NCBI GenBank assembly: GCA_002686255.1 | Contig: NZAZ01000054.1 | Coordinates: 1 to 34,852 of the forward strand | DNA from: Rhodospirillaceae bacterium | GTDB taxonomy: Bacteria; Pseudomonadota; Alphaproteobacteria; Rhodospirillales; Casp-alpha2 | Direction: 5' to 3' | DNA: 34,852 bases | Shown: positions 27,351 through 34,852 of the stretch, piece after piece | Position numbering within the stretch: the stretch's first letter is position 1 | Layout: each line of letters begins with the position of its first letter | Program-made: the position numbers and the translations under genes | Notes under the pieces: model-generated | What the model was told of the DNA's origin: nothing | The model's database searches: none | What the model saw: only the letters and a program-made list of their open reading frames with translations

Positions 27351-27540
27351 CAATGGCCCATTAGGAGACCCGCGGGCATGAGCGCAAATGTACCCCGATA
27401 GTCCGGCTAGCACCGACGCCCCGGAAGACGGGGAAGGTTAGGCCCGTAACCTAATGGTCAACAGGGCCTAAAGGGCTGGAACGACAGTGGTTACAAGTTA
27501 TGTTTTTATTGTAGGTCGAAACACGTATGGACCGGAAAAC
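27351..27540 (+). ncRNA. Candidate structured 5' leader of rtcB
   Basis: About 190 nt with no gene and several exact complementary segments. CCATTAGG (27358-27365) pairs with CCTAATGG (27450-27457). TTAGGCCC (27438-27445) pairs with GGGCCTAA (27464-27471). AGGTTA (27435-27440) pairs with TAACCT (27447-27452). CCCCG (27419-27423) pairs with CGGGG (27429-27433) around a GAAGA loop. The first pairing uses the loop of the second, giving a pseudoknot; the third excludes both. I do not recognise it as a named RNA family. It could be a riboswitch-like or protein-bound leader, or a small RNA. Confidence 0.5.
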
Positions 27541-28767
27541 ATGAGCGACAGCGGGAAATACGAAGTCATCCACGAAGGCGGCTCGCCGATCAAAGCATGG
27601 GTCAAGGGTGTCCAGCTAGAGGACGCCGCCCGCCAGCAGCTTGTGAATGTTGCGGCCCTGCCGTTCATCCACAAGCACGTTGCCGCCATGCCCGACGTGC
27701 ATTGGGGCATCGGCGCGACCATTGGCTCCGTTATCCCGACCAGGGGCGCGATCATCCCGGCGGCGGTCGGCGTTGATATTGGCTGCGGCATGATGGCCGT
27801 GCAGACCACGTTGCGGGCCGATCAACTGCCGGACAATCTTCAAGGCGTTCGGATAGGTATTGAAATCGCCGTTCCGCATGGCCGCACCGACAACGGCGGA
27901 AAGAATGACCGGGGCGCATGGGGCGAGGTTTCCGACCGTATTGCAGCTATTTGGGATGGGGATATGGGGTTTAATTACGGCATCATTATAGAGAAGCACC
28001 CGAAAGCAAAGGCGTTCAATACGGCGCGGCACATGGGAACGCTCGGCACCGGTAATCACTTTATCGAGGTCTGCTTGGATGAAAGTGATCGGGTGTGGGT
28101 GATGCTTCATTCCGGCTCTCGCGGCTGCGGCAACCGCATCGGGACATATTTCATCCAGGCCGCGAAAAAGGAAATGGAGCGTTGGTTCGTCAATCTGCCC
28201 GACAAGGACCTGGCCTATTTGGTCGAGGGCTCGGAACTGTTCGATGATTATATCGAGGCGGTGGGTTGGGCGCAGGAATTTGCCCGCAGGAACCGAAAGG
28301 TGATGATGGACGCAACACTGGAAGCCTTACGAAATACGCTGCCTAAGTTCACCGTGACCGACATGGCCATAAACTGCCATCACAACTATGTCGCCAGGGA
28401 AAACCATTTCGGGGCGAAGGTCTGGCTCACCCGCAAGGGGGCCATCCGCGCCCGTGAAGGTGACTTGGGCATCATCCCCGGCTCGATGGGCGTTCGCAGC
28501 TATATCGTGCGCGGCAAAGGCGACGCCGAGTCGTTTCATTCGTGTTCGCATGGTGCGGGCCGGGCCATGTCACGCGGGCAGGCCAAGAAACAATTTTCAC
28601 TGCAAGATCACGCCAAGGCGACCGAGGGCGTGGAGTGCCGAAAAGACGCGGGTGTGATCGACGAAACGCCGGGCGCTTACAAGGATATTAACGCCGTGAT
28701 GGCGGCACAGACCGATCTTGTTGAGGTAGTCCATACGCTCAAGCAAGTCGTCTGCGTCAAGGGATGA
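27541..28767 (+). CDS. rtcB: RNA ligase RtcB
   Basis: 408 aa from ATG 27541, the same length as E. coli RtcB. The frame could begin at GTG 27487, but homology starts at MSDSGKYEVI. It joins 2',3'-cyclic-phosphate (3'-phosphate) RNA ends to 5'-OH ends using GTP and manganese, repairing cleaved tRNA and rRNA. Metal and catalytic motifs: MPDVHWGIGATIGSVIPT, GVDIGCGM with C82, GTLGTGNHFIE, LHSGSRG, NCHHNY, and the guanylylated histidine H337 in CSHGAGRAMSR. The C-terminus VVCVKG matches the E. coli type closely. No rtcA, rtcR, archease or prfH gene is adjacent. It lies at the end of the insert that separates trpE from trpG. Confidence 0.97.
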   Translation: MSDSGKYEVIHEGGSPIKAWVKGVQLEDAARQQLVNVAALPFIHKHVAAMPDVHWGIGATIGSVIPTRGAIIPAAVGVDIGCGMMAVQTTLRADQLPDNLQGVRIGIEIAVPHGRTDNGGKNDRGAWGEVSDRIAAIWDGDMGFNYGIIIEKHPKAKAFNTARHMGTLGTGNHFIEVCLDESDRVWVMLHSGSRGCGNRIGTYFIQAAKKEMERWFVNLPDKDLAYLVEGSELFDDYIEAVGWAQEFARRNRKVMMDATLEALRNTLPKFTVTDMAINCHHNYVARENHFGAKVWLTRKGAIRAREGDLGIIPGSMGVRSYIVRGKGDAESFHSCSHGAGRAMSRGQAKKQFSLQDHAKATEGVECRKDAGVIDETPGAYKDINAVMAAQTDLVEVVHTLKQVVCVKG

Positions 28768-28931
28768 ACGATTGCTTGTCGCTCAATGGGGCAGCTTAGA
28801 GCATATTCCGACCAAACGCCTATGTCCGCCTCGGGCCCTGTGTGGACGATGTTGATATTTACCCGCCGCCAAGGCGTTGAAACCGGGAGCCCCCCTCCCT
28901 TCCGCCTCCCCTTTCCCGCCCCCGGCCGGGG

Positions 28932-28960
28932 TTGACGCTTCCGAGGCGTGGTAGCATTGT
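28932..28960 (+). promoter_or_regulatory. Weak candidate promoter for trpGDC
   Basis: TTGACG (28932-28937) followed after 17 bp by CATTGT (28955-28960), about 60 bp before the trpG ATG. The -35 is good but the -10 matches at only three positions. Some promoter is needed in 28768-29020 because trpG is cut off from trpE, unless rtcB transcription reads through. The rest of this 253-bp gap holds GC tracts and no gene. Confidence 0.35.
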
Positions 28961-29020
28961 GGCGCCAAACCGGCGAACCGGCCCCCCCCGGGGGACTTAA
29001 ATTAACTATAAGCATATGAA

Positions 29021-29617
29021 ATGTTTCTGCTTTTAGACAACTACGACAGCTTTACCTACAACCTGCGCCATTACCTGGGCGAACTGGGGGCGGAGGTCGA
29101 GGTGCGCCGCAACGACGCCGTCAGCGCCGGCGAGGCGTTAAGCCTGGGCGCCGAGGGGATCGTCATTTCCCCCGGTCCCCGCGATCCCGACCGCGCCGGC
29201 ATCTGCCTCGAGGTGGTGGCAAAGGCGGCCGGGAAACTGTCGGTCTTGGGCGTCTGCCTGGGCCACCAGTGCATCGGCCAGGCCTTCGGCGCCAAGGTGG
29301 TTCGGGCGCCGAAGCCGATGCATGGAAAGATCAGCGAAATCACCCATTCCGGGACCGGCGTGCTGGCGGCAATCCCAAGCCCCTTCCCAGCCACCCGCTA
29401 CCATTCCCTGACCCTGGAACCGGGCAGCCTGCCCGATTGCCTGGAAATCACCGCCGAAAGCGGCGACGGCGTCATCCAGGGCATTGCCCACCGCGACCTG
29501 CCCATTCACGGCGTCCAGTTCCACCCCGAAAGCATCGCCTCGGAACACGGCCACCGGTTGATCCAGAATTTCCTCGATATCGCCAAAGGGAGATCAGGCG
29601 GGAAGGAAGCGGCATGA
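29021..29617 (+). CDS. trpG: Anthranilate synthase component II (glutaminase)
   Basis: 198 aa. It releases ammonia from glutamine for TrpE. It begins with the family's [15 protein letters not shown]. The class-I amidotransferase triad is visible: the nucleophile cysteine in [14 protein letters not shown], and the His-Glu pair in [14 protein letters not shown]. No strong Shine-Dalgarno is seen before 29021. The stop overlaps the trpD start (ATGA). In related genomes it follows trpE directly; here the copper and rtcB genes lie between them. It may also serve PabB, since many bacteria share this subunit. Confidence 0.96.
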   Translation: MFLLLDNYDSFTYNLRHYLGELGAEVEVRRNDAVSAGEALSLGAEGIVISPGPRDPDRAGICLEVVAKAAGKLSVLGVCLGHQCIGQAFGAKVVRAPKPMHGKISEITHSGTGVLAAIPSPFPATRYHSLTLEPGSLPDCLEITAESGDGVIQGIAHRDLPIHGVQFHPESIASEHGHRLIQNFLDIAKGRSGGKEAA

Positions 29618-30639
29618 GCGACGCCCTGAAACCCCTGTTGGCGAAAGCCGCCGACGGCACGGCGCTTAGCGCCGACGAGGCCGAGGCGGCGTTCGATATC
29701 ATCATGTCGGGCGACGCCACAGACGCCCAGATCGGCGCCTTTCTGATGGCGCTCAGGGTGCGCGGCGAAACGGTGGACGAAATCACCGGCGCCGTCAGGA
29801 CCATGCGAGCCAAGGCCCTGGCCGTCGACGCCCCGGCGGGCGCCATCGACGTCGTCGGCACCGGCGGCGACGGGTCAGGGACGTACAATATCTCCACCGC
29901 CGCCGCCATCGTCGTCGCCGCCTGCGGCGTTCCCGTGGCCAAGCACGGCAACAAGGCGCTGTCGTCGAAATCCGGCGCCGCCGACGTGCTGGCGGCGCTC
30001 GGCGTCAACCTCGACGCCGACCTCGGCCTGGTGGAGAAGGCGATCGCCGAGGCCGGCATCGGGTTCCTGATGGCGCCCCGCCACCACAGCGCCATGAAAT
30101 ATGTCGGGCCGGCCAGGGTCGAAATGGGCACCCGCACCATATTCAACCTGTTGGGGCCGTTGTCGAATCCGGCCGGCGTCACGCGCCAGTTCACCGGCGT
30201 GTTTGCTTTAGCTTGGGTCGAACCGCTGGCGAAGGTTCTGGGCAACCTCGGCTGCGAGGCGGCGTGGGTCGTCCACGGCAACGATGGGCTCGATGAAATG
30301 ACGACCACGGGGCCGTCTTTTGTCGCCGAACTGAAGGACGGCAAGATCACCACCTTCGAGGTAACGCCCGGAGACGCCGGATTGCCGGAGGCCAAGCCCG
30401 AAGACCTCAAGGGCGGCGACGCGGCCGAAAACGCCGCGGCGCTGACCGCCGTCCTCGACGGCGAGCCCGGGCCTTATCGGGACGTGACCGTTTATAACGC
30501 CGCCGGCGCCTTGATCGTCGCCGGCCAGGCCGCGGACCTGAAGCAGGGCGGCGCCCTGGCCGCCGCCGCCATCGACGGCGGCAAGGCCAGGGAGGCGCTC
30601 GAAAAGATGATCGCCATCACCAACGAAGCCGGTTCCTGA
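29614..30639 (+). CDS. trpD: Anthranilate phosphoribosyltransferase
   Basis: 341 aa from ATG 29614, overlapping the trpG stop by four bases, with GGAAGGAAG upstream. The open frame extends far into trpG, but homology starts at [15 protein letters not shown]. It transfers phosphoribosyl from PRPP to anthranilate. Motifs: the PRPP-binding [51 protein letters not shown], and [15 protein letters not shown]. The acidic pair that binds the second magnesium is in [10 protein letters not shown]. It is followed after 9 bp by trpC. Confidence 0.97.
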   Translation: MSDALKPLLAKAADGTALSADEAEAAFDIIMSGDATDAQIGAFLMALRVRGETVDEITGAVRTMRAKALAVDAPAGAIDVVGTGGDGSGTYNISTAAAIVVAACGVPVAKHGNKALSSKSGAADVLAALGVNLDADLGLVEKAIAEAGIGFLMAPRHHSAMKYVGPARVEMGTRTIFNLLGPLSNPAGVTRQFTGVFALAWVEPLAKVLGNLGCEAAWVVHGNDGLDEMTTTGPSFVAELKDGKITTFEVTPGDAGLPEAKPEDLKGGDAAENAAALTAVLDGEPGPYRDVTVYNAAGALIVAGQAADLKQGGALAAAAIDGGKAREALEKMIAITNEAGS

Positions 30640-30648
30640 GGCCAAGCC

Positions 30649-31461
30649 ATGAGCGACGTCCTGACCCGGATTTGCGAACTCAAGCGAGGCCACGTGGCGG
30701 CGCGCAAGCAAAGCCACCCTCTCGACAGGGTCGAGGTGGCGGCCAGGGAAGCGGCGCCGCCGCGGGGGTTCGCGGCCGCTCTTGACGAGGCGGTGGATTC
30801 GGGCCGGAGCGGCCTGATCGCCGAGATCAAGCGCGCCTCGCCGTCGAAGGGACTGATCCGCGAGGACTTCGACCCCGCCGCCCTGGCCCGGGCCTACGAG
30901 GCCGGCGGCGCGGCGTGCCTGTCGGTATTGACGGACGTGCATTTCGAAGGCAGCGACGCCGACCTGATCGACGCCCGTTCGGCGGTCGACCTGCCGGTGC
31001 TGCGCAAGGATTTCATCATCGATCCCTATCAGATCGCCGAATCGAGGGCGCTTGGCGCCGACTGCGTATTGCTGATCATGGCCGCTCTGACGGACCCCCA
31101 GGCCGGGGAGCTGGAAGCCGCGGCCGCCGGTTTCGGCCTCGATGTGCTGCTCGAAGTCCATGACCGGGACGAGCTGGCCCGGGCCCTGAAACTCAAATCG
31201 CCGCTGATCGGCGTCAACAACCGCGACCTCAAGACCTTCGACGTCGACCTTTCGGTCACCGAATCCCTGGCCGGCGATATCCCGGCCGACAAGACCGTGG
31301 TCGGCGAAAGCGGCATCTCGACCCCGCAAGACCTGGCCCGGCTGTCGAAGGCGGGGGTCTATTGTTTCCTGGTCGGCGAATCGCTGATGCGCCAGGACGA
31401 CATCGAGGCCGCGACCCGCGCCCTTCTTAGCCCCGACGAACCCGAGAGCGCGAGGGCCTGA
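30649..31461 (+). CDS. trpC: Indole-3-glycerol-phosphate synthase
   Basis: 270 aa, a stand-alone TrpC, not fused to TrpF. It closes the indole ring from carboxyphenylamino-deoxyribulose phosphate. Motifs in barrel order: [38 protein letters not shown] with the catalytic lysine, [21 protein letters not shown] and [13 protein letters not shown]. It lies 9 bp after trpD and 4 bp before moaC, so tryptophan and molybdenum-cofactor genes share a transcript. No trpF, trpB or trpA gene is in the window. Confidence 0.97.
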   Translation: MSDVLTRICELKRGHVAARKQSHPLDRVEVAAREAAPPRGFAAALDEAVDSGRSGLIAEIKRASPSKGLIREDFDPAALARAYEAGGAACLSVLTDVHFEGSDADLIDARSAVDLPVLRKDFIIDPYQIAESRALGADCVLLIMAALTDPQAGELEAAAAGFGLDVLLEVHDRDELARALKLKSPLIGVNNRDLKTFDVDLSVTESLAGDIPADKTVVGESGISTPQDLARLSKAGVYCFLVGESLMRQDDIEAATRALLSPDEPESARA

Positions 31462-31465
31462 GATC

Positions 31466-31942
31466 ATGGCCAAGTTCACCCACCTGGATGACGAAGGGAA
31501 CGCCGTCATGGTCGATGTGTCGGACAAGCAGGCGACGGAACGCACGGCGACGGCCAAGGGTTCCGTCATCATGCAGCCGGAAACCATGGCGCTCATACAA
31601 AAGGGCGGGGTCAGGAAAGGCGACGTGCTGTCCGTCGCCCAGTTGGCCGGCATCATGGCCGCCAAGCGCACGCCCGACCTGATCCCCCTCTGCCATCCCC
31701 TGGAACTGACCTCGGTTTCCGTCGACCTGGTCTGCGATCCCGAACGCAACGCCGTCGATATTTCCGCCACCTGCAAGCTCAAGGGCCAGACCGGGGTCGA
31801 GATGGAAGCCCTGACCGCGGTCGCGGTGGCGGCGTTGACGGTCTATGACATGTGCAAGGCCGTCGACCGGGGGATGAAGATCACGGACATCCGGCTGGTC
31901 CACAAGGCCGGCGGCAAGTCCGGGACCTTCGAGGCCGAGTGA
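31466..31942 (+). CDS. moaC: Cyclic pyranopterin monophosphate synthase
   Basis: 158 aa, usual size. With MoaA it converts GTP into cyclic pyranopterin monophosphate, the first stable molybdenum-cofactor intermediate. Motifs: [31 protein letters not shown] with the active-site His, [28 protein letters not shown] with catalytic residues, and the end segment [12 protein letters not shown] with the catalytic lysine. The start lies 4 bp after trpC. Its stop is immediately followed by the moeA ATG. Confidence 0.97.
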   Translation: MAKFTHLDDEGNAVMVDVSDKQATERTATAKGSVIMQPETMALIQKGGVRKGDVLSVAQLAGIMAAKRTPDLIPLCHPLELTSVSVDLVCDPERNAVDISATCKLKGQTGVEMEALTAVAVAALTVYDMCKAVDRGMKITDIRLVHKAGGKSGTFEAE

Positions 31943-33169
31943 ATGATCTCCGTCGCCGAAGCGCTGGCCAAGGTCGTCGAAGGGGTGTCCCTGGTATCGA
32001 CCGAGCAGGTGCCGCTTCCGGCCGCCCTGGGCCGGGTTTTGGCCGAAGACGTTAAGTCGCGGGTCAGCCATCCGCCGGTCGCCGTTTCGGCCATGGACGG
32101 CTACGCGGTCTGCTCAGGCGACGTCGAGAAAGTTCCGGTGACCCTGAAGCAGATCGGCCTGTCGGCGGCCGGCGGCGGGTTCGATGGTTCCGTCGGCCCT
32201 GGCGAGACGGTACGCATCTTCACCGGCGCCCCCGTTCCCGGCGGCGCCGACGCCATCGTCATCCAGGAACATACGGAAACCGACGCTGACGCCATCACCG
32301 TCAAAGAGGCGGCTCCCGAAGGCCGTTTCATCCGCCCGGCGGGCCTCGATTTCAGGCAAGGCGACGTGCTGTTGCCGGCCGCGACCGTGCTCAGCGCCCG
32401 CGACATCGGTCTGGCCGGGGCCATGAACGTGCCCTGGCTGACGGTGCGCCGCCGCCCCCGCGTCGCCTATGCGGCGACCGGCGACGAGGTGGTGATGCCC
32501 GGCGATCCCCTGGGCCCGGGTCAGATCATCAGCTCCAACAGCGTCGCGCTGGACGCCTATATCCGGGTCCTCGGCGGCGAGCCCCTGAATTTGGGCATCG
32601 CCAGGGACAACGAGGAATCGCTTCGCCGGGTGCTCGACGGGGCCAAGGGCGCCGACCTGTTGGTGACCATTGGCGGCGCGTCGGTCGGCGATTTCGACCT
32701 GGTGAAGAAGGTCCTCGGCGACGACGGCATGGACCTCGGTTTCTACAAGGTCGCCATGCGCCCGGGGAAACCCCTGATCTTCGGCCGCCTGAATGGGATT
32801 CCGGTGTTGGGGCTGCCCGGAAATCCTGTTTCCGCTGGGGTGACGTCGGTGATTTTCCTGAAGGCGGCGATCGCCGAAATGCTCGGCATCGGCAACGGCG
32901 GCGGCGGTCCCAGGACGGCGCTTCTCGGACGCGGCCTGGAGCAAAACGACCAGCGCCAGGATTATCTGCGCGCCAAGCTGTCGCACGACAAGGACGGCCG
33001 CCTGGTGGCGACGCCCTTCGAAGGCCAGGACAGCTCGATGATGGCGCGGCTGGCCGAGGCCGATTGCCTGGTCGTCCGGCCGCCCAACGCCAAGGCGGCG
33101 AACAAGGGTGAGCCGGCCGAGATCATCCCCCTCGGCGGCGGACTGGGCGGCGGATCGGGCTTGTTTTAA
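31943..33169 (+). CDS. moeA: Molybdopterin molybdenumtransferase
   Basis: 408 aa. It inserts molybdate into adenylylated molybdopterin. Motifs: AVSAMDGYAV at the N-terminal domain, RIFTGAPVPGGADAIVIQEH, the MoCF-binding segment GGASVGDFDLVKKVL, AMRPGKPLIFG and GLPGNPVSAGV. The C-terminal domain runs to GGGLGGGSGLF. It starts directly after the moaC stop with no gap. The last codon TAA (33167-33169) is also the first three bases of repeat copy B, so the element inserted at, or was selected for not disturbing, the end of the gene. Confidence 0.97.
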   Translation: MISVAEALAKVVEGVSLVSTEQVPLPAALGRVLAEDVKSRVSHPPVAVSAMDGYAVCSGDVEKVPVTLKQIGLSAAGGGFDGSVGPGETVRIFTGAPVPGGADAIVIQEHTETDADAITVKEAAPEGRFIRPAGLDFRQGDVLLPAATVLSARDIGLAGAMNVPWLTVRRRPRVAYAATGDEVVMPGDPLGPGQIISSNSVALDAYIRVLGGEPLNLGIARDNEESLRRVLDGAKGADLLVTIGGASVGDFDLVKKVLGDDGMDLGFYKVAMRPGKPLIFGRLNGIPVLGLPGNPVSAGVTSVIFLKAAIAEMLGIGNGGGGPRTALLGRGLEQNDQRQDYLRAKLSHDKDGRLVATPFEGQDSSMMARLAEADCLVVRPPNAKAANKGEPAEIIPLGGGLGGGSGLF

Positions 33170-33232
33170 CAGGCTGCTGAAAAAGTGGATTTGCGGCAAC
33201 AATCCTTCGAGACGCCGTCCGCTGGCCGGCTC

Positions 33233-33427
33233 CTCAGGATGAGGCTTCGACACGCTCGCTTGCGCTCGCTGCTCAGGATGAGGCTTCGACATGCTCGCTT
33301 GCGCTCGCTGCTCAGGATGAGGCTTCGACATGCTCGCTTACGCTCGCTGCTCAGGATGAGGCTTCGACATGCTCGCTTACGCCGGCTCCTCAGGATGAGG
33401 CTTCGACATGCTCGCTTACGCCGGCTC
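33233..33427 (+). repeat. Five tandem 39-bp units inside copy B
   Basis: The octamer CTCAGGAT recurs at 33233, 33272, 33311, 33350, 33389 and 33428, each exactly 39 bp apart, giving five full units and a partial sixth. Units differ at a few positions only (CACGCTC or CATGCTC, TGCGCTCGCTG or TACGCCGGCTC). The last two units share the GCCGGCTC variant, so duplication has been stepwise. Copy C has a single unit. Confidence 0.95.
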
Positions 33428-33477
33428 CTCAGGATGAGGAGTTACTATACCTTATGCCTCACCCTGAGGAGGACCGG

Positions 33478-33522
33478 CCTGCCTTCGCCGAAGCGAAGCC
33501 GCTTCGGCTTCGCGCAGGCAGG
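33478..33522. repeat. Nested 45-bp palindromic insert within copy B
   Basis: Compared with copies A and C, copy B has 45 extra bases between GGACCGG and AGGTCCG. The insert runs from CCTGCC to GGCAGG. The ends are complementary, and the middle GCCGAAGCGAAGCC / GCTTCGGCTTCG also folds back, so it is an imperfect palindrome. GG stands on both sides, as a 2-bp duplication would leave. It looks like a small palindromic element that inserted into the larger repeat. Confidence 0.8.
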
Positions 33523-33631
33523 AGGTCCGTCTCGAAGGGTAATTGCTCCAGATCGTGGGTTTTTCAGCAACCTGTTAGGCCCCTTAAACTCCCCCTTTAC
33601 CGGTTTTTTCGTTTTAAGGGCCATTTTCCCC

Positions 33632-33660
33632 TTGACGCAAACGGTGAACTAAACTAGAAC
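33632..33660 (+). promoter_or_regulatory. lexA promoter with SOS box
   Basis: TTGACG (33632-33637) and TAGAAC (33655-33660) are 17 bp apart. The direct repeat GAAC-N7-GAAC (33646-33660), the alphaproteobacterial LexA box, overlaps the -10, and another GAAC follows at 33667-33670. LexA should therefore repress its own gene. Upstream, CCTTAAA (33582-33588) and TTTAAGG (33613-33619) form a loose hairpin that might end moeA transcripts. Nothing else is evident in 33671-33774. Confidence 0.85.
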
Positions 33661-33774
33661 AAGTGTGAACGTTTGCTCTTTGTTCCATATTTTGTGGTTC
33701 TTTGCGGGACGGGGCACTAATACTGCCTTATCCGGGTTCCGGCCCCCACCGCCACACAGATCAGGGGAAAGCCC

Positions 33775-34479
33775 ATGTTGACCAGGAAACAATACGAACT
33801 TCTGGTATATATCGACCAGCAGCTCCGGAAATCCGGCGTCTCGCCGTCCTTCGACGAGATGAAGGACGCCTTGGGGCTTAAATCCAAATCCGGCATTCAC
33901 CGCCTGATTACCGGGCTCGAGGAACGGGGCTTCATCCGCCGCCTGCCGCACCGGGCGCGGGCCATCGAAATCCTGCGCCTGCCCGACAACATGGAAGTCT
34001 CCGGGCCGAAGGCGAAAAGGCGGGGCAAGGGGTTTGCCCTTAATGTCATCGAGGGCGATTTCAAGCTTCCGGGCGCCAAGCCGGCCGCCGAAGCGGGATC
34101 GGTGCAGTTGCCCCTTTACGGGCGCATCGCCGCCGGCACCCCGATCGAGGCCCTGCGCGATCATTCCCATGCCGTCGACATCCCCGCCGGCATGATCGGC
34201 ACGGGGGAGCATTACGCGCTCGAGATCGAAGGCGATTCGATGACCGATGCCGGCATTTACGCCGGCGACACGGTCATCATCCGGCGCTCGGACACGGCCG
34301 AGAACGGCTCCATCGTCGTCGCCTTGATCGAGGAAACCGAAGTCACCCTGAAACGGCTGCGCCGCAAGGGCGCCTCGATTGCCCTGGAGCCCGCCAACAT
34401 AGCCTTTGAAACCCGCATTTTCGGGCCCGACCAGGTCAAGGTGCAGGGCTGTCTCGTCGGCCTGATCCGGAAATACTGA
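33775..34479 (+). CDS. lexA: SOS-response repressor LexA
   Basis: 234 aa. It represses DNA-damage genes and cleaves itself when RecA is activated. The N-terminal winged helix ([52 protein letters not shown]) is followed by an unusually long linker typical of alphaproteobacterial LexA. The cleavage site A120-G121 is in GRIAAGTP. The serine-lysine dyad is S155 (EGDSMTDAG) and K193 (VTLKRL). The start at 33775 lies after GGGGAAAGCCC. It is separately transcribed from its SOS-box promoter, and it is bracketed by repeat copies B and C in the same orientation. Confidence 0.97.
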   Translation: MLTRKQYELLVYIDQQLRKSGVSPSFDEMKDALGLKSKSGIHRLITGLEERGFIRRLPHRARAIEILRLPDNMEVSGPKAKRRGKGFALNVIEGDFKLPGAKPAAEAGSVQLPLYGRIAAGTPIEALRDHSHAVDIPAGMIGTGEHYALEIEGDSMTDAGIYAGDTVIIRRSDTAENGSIVVALIEETEVTLKRLRRKGASIALEPANIAFETRIFGPDQVKVQGCLVGLIRKY

Positions 34480-34516
34480 GCCCCCGGCCCTGCGGTCTTT
34501 TGATCCTTCCACGCTC

Positions 34517-34726
34517 TAGCAGGTTGCTGAAATAGTGGATTAGCGGCAACAATCCTTCGACACGCCGTCCGCTGGCCGGCTCCTCAGGATGAGGCTTCGA
34601 GACGCTTGCTTGCGCTCGCTGCCCGGGATGAGGATTTACAGTACCTTATGCCTCACCCTGAGGAGGACCAACGGTCCGTCTCGAAGGGTGATGGCTCCAA
34701 ATCATGGGTTTCTCATCACCCCCCTA
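34517..34726 (+). repeat. Repeat element copy C (short, decayed ends)
   Basis: 210 bp, same orientation as B. It has the left end TAGCAGGTTGCTGAAATA, the CCTTCGACACGCCGTCC segment, a single 39-bp unit (34583-34621), the CCTCA/TGAGG palindrome, GTCTCGAAGGGT and a degraded right end (TTTCTCATCACCCCCCTA). The terminal inverted repeats have diverged, which suggests it is older than B or no longer mobile. Confidence 0.8.
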
Positions 34727-34766
34727 GGCCGAAAATTTCATGAGCGGTGCAGATCGCCGCCCCGTC

Positions 34767-34852
34767 CTTCGAGACGACCCTTCGGGTCTCCTCAGGACGA
34801 GGCGATTTTATTCCAATAAATCAACAACTTCCTCACCCTGAGGAGCCGCCAA
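34767..34852 (+). repeat. Related REP-like palindromic fragment
   Basis: It contains CCTTCGAGACG (34767-34777), the hairpin GACCC-TTC-GGGTC and CTCAGGACGAGG, then a short AT-rich spacer and CCTCA-CCC-TGAGG (34831-34843). These are the modules of the larger repeat in another arrangement. It is cut by the window end, so its full extent is not visible. Confidence 0.6.

Larger units (their letters stand above)
33167..33577 (+). repeat. Repeat element copy B with terminal inverted repeats (MITE-like)
   Basis: 411 bp. The ends TAACAGGCTGCTGAAAAA (33167-33184) and TTTTTCAGCAACCTGTTA (33560-33577) are inverted repeats matching at 17 of 18 positions, each bounded by TA. Inside, CCTTCGAGAC near the left end is inverted as GTCTCGAAGG near the right. 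It contains the CCTCA/TGAGG and GGACC/GGTCC palindromes and a 39-bp tandem array. An open frame through it (33185-33652) is only the repeat read as codons. No transposase is encoded. Confidence 0.85.

Noticed and set aside
27358..27471. Cobalamin riboswitch, tRNA or group I intron upstream of rtcB
   Set aside because: AGGAGACC resembles part of a B12 element and GATAGTCC part of an intron core, but the other required boxes are missing, and there is no T-loop or acceptor stem for a tRNA.
33233..33438. CRISPR-like array
   Set aside because: The 39-bp units are directly abutting with no unique spacers, and no cas genes are near.
33185..33652. 155-codon open frame with a repeated LLRMRLRHARLRS peptide
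   Set aside because: The peptide repeat is the 39-bp DNA repeat read in frame (39 is 13 codons). There is no ribosome-binding site, and copies A and C do not preserve it.

Overview
The window is chromosomal DNA from a GC-rich alphaproteobacterium, most like Rhodospirillales; the sequence alone does not fix the genus. The pointers are an E1-beta (PdhB) carrying its own lipoyl domain, the run tpiA-secG-pyrG-kdsA-eno-ftsB-pdhABC-lpdA-lipA-ratA, the run ppiD-trpE ... trpGDC-moaC-moeA-lexA, a direct-repeat GAAC-N7-GAAC SOS box before lexA, and GC-rich palindromic intergenic repeats.

Layout. (1) 1-1938: right half of a mobile-type repeat, then a bactofilin overlapped by an M23 LytM-type peptidase gene. 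(2) 2366-3362: pgpA and pncC, facing right. (3) 3369-18780: a long leftward block of core metabolism and envelope genes: tpiA, secG, pyrG, kdsA, eno, ftsB, pdhA, pdhB, pdhC, lpdA, lipA, ratA. Three accessory inserts interrupt it: an AT-rich two-gene ATPase plus PD-(D/E)XK-like nuclease cassette between pyrG and kdsA, a BrnT/BrnA toxin-antitoxin pair on the opposite strand between eno and ftsB, and two tandem monooxygenase-fold (ABM-like) genes between ftsB and pdhA. (4) 19026-22479: ppiD and trpE, facing right. (5) 22513-28767: an insert separating trpE from trpGDC. It holds a copper-efflux regulon (copZ, cueR, copA, with two CueR-type promoters), a divergent polysaccharide deacetylase next to cueR, an array of eight 11-bp repeats, and rtcB behind a long, apparently structured leader. 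(6) 29021-33169: trpG, trpD, trpC, moaC, moeA, tightly packed. (7) 33167-34852: lexA with its SOS box, bracketed by two copies of a repeat with terminal inverted repeats; one copy carries four extra 39-bp units and a nested 45-bp palindrome.

How the parts work together. The pdh genes, lpdA and lipA make the pyruvate dehydrogenase complex and the lipoyl cofactor it needs. kdsA serves LPS core synthesis. ftsB, the bactofilin and the M23 protein belong to division and cell-wall shaping. trpE/G/D/C cover anthranilate to indole-glycerol-phosphate, and moaC/moeA make molybdenum cofactor. CueR should switch on copA and copZ when copper(I) rises. The strongest candidates for undescribed biology are the ATPase/nuclease cassette (14266-15812) and the rtcB leader, whose three long complementary pairings partly exclude each other.
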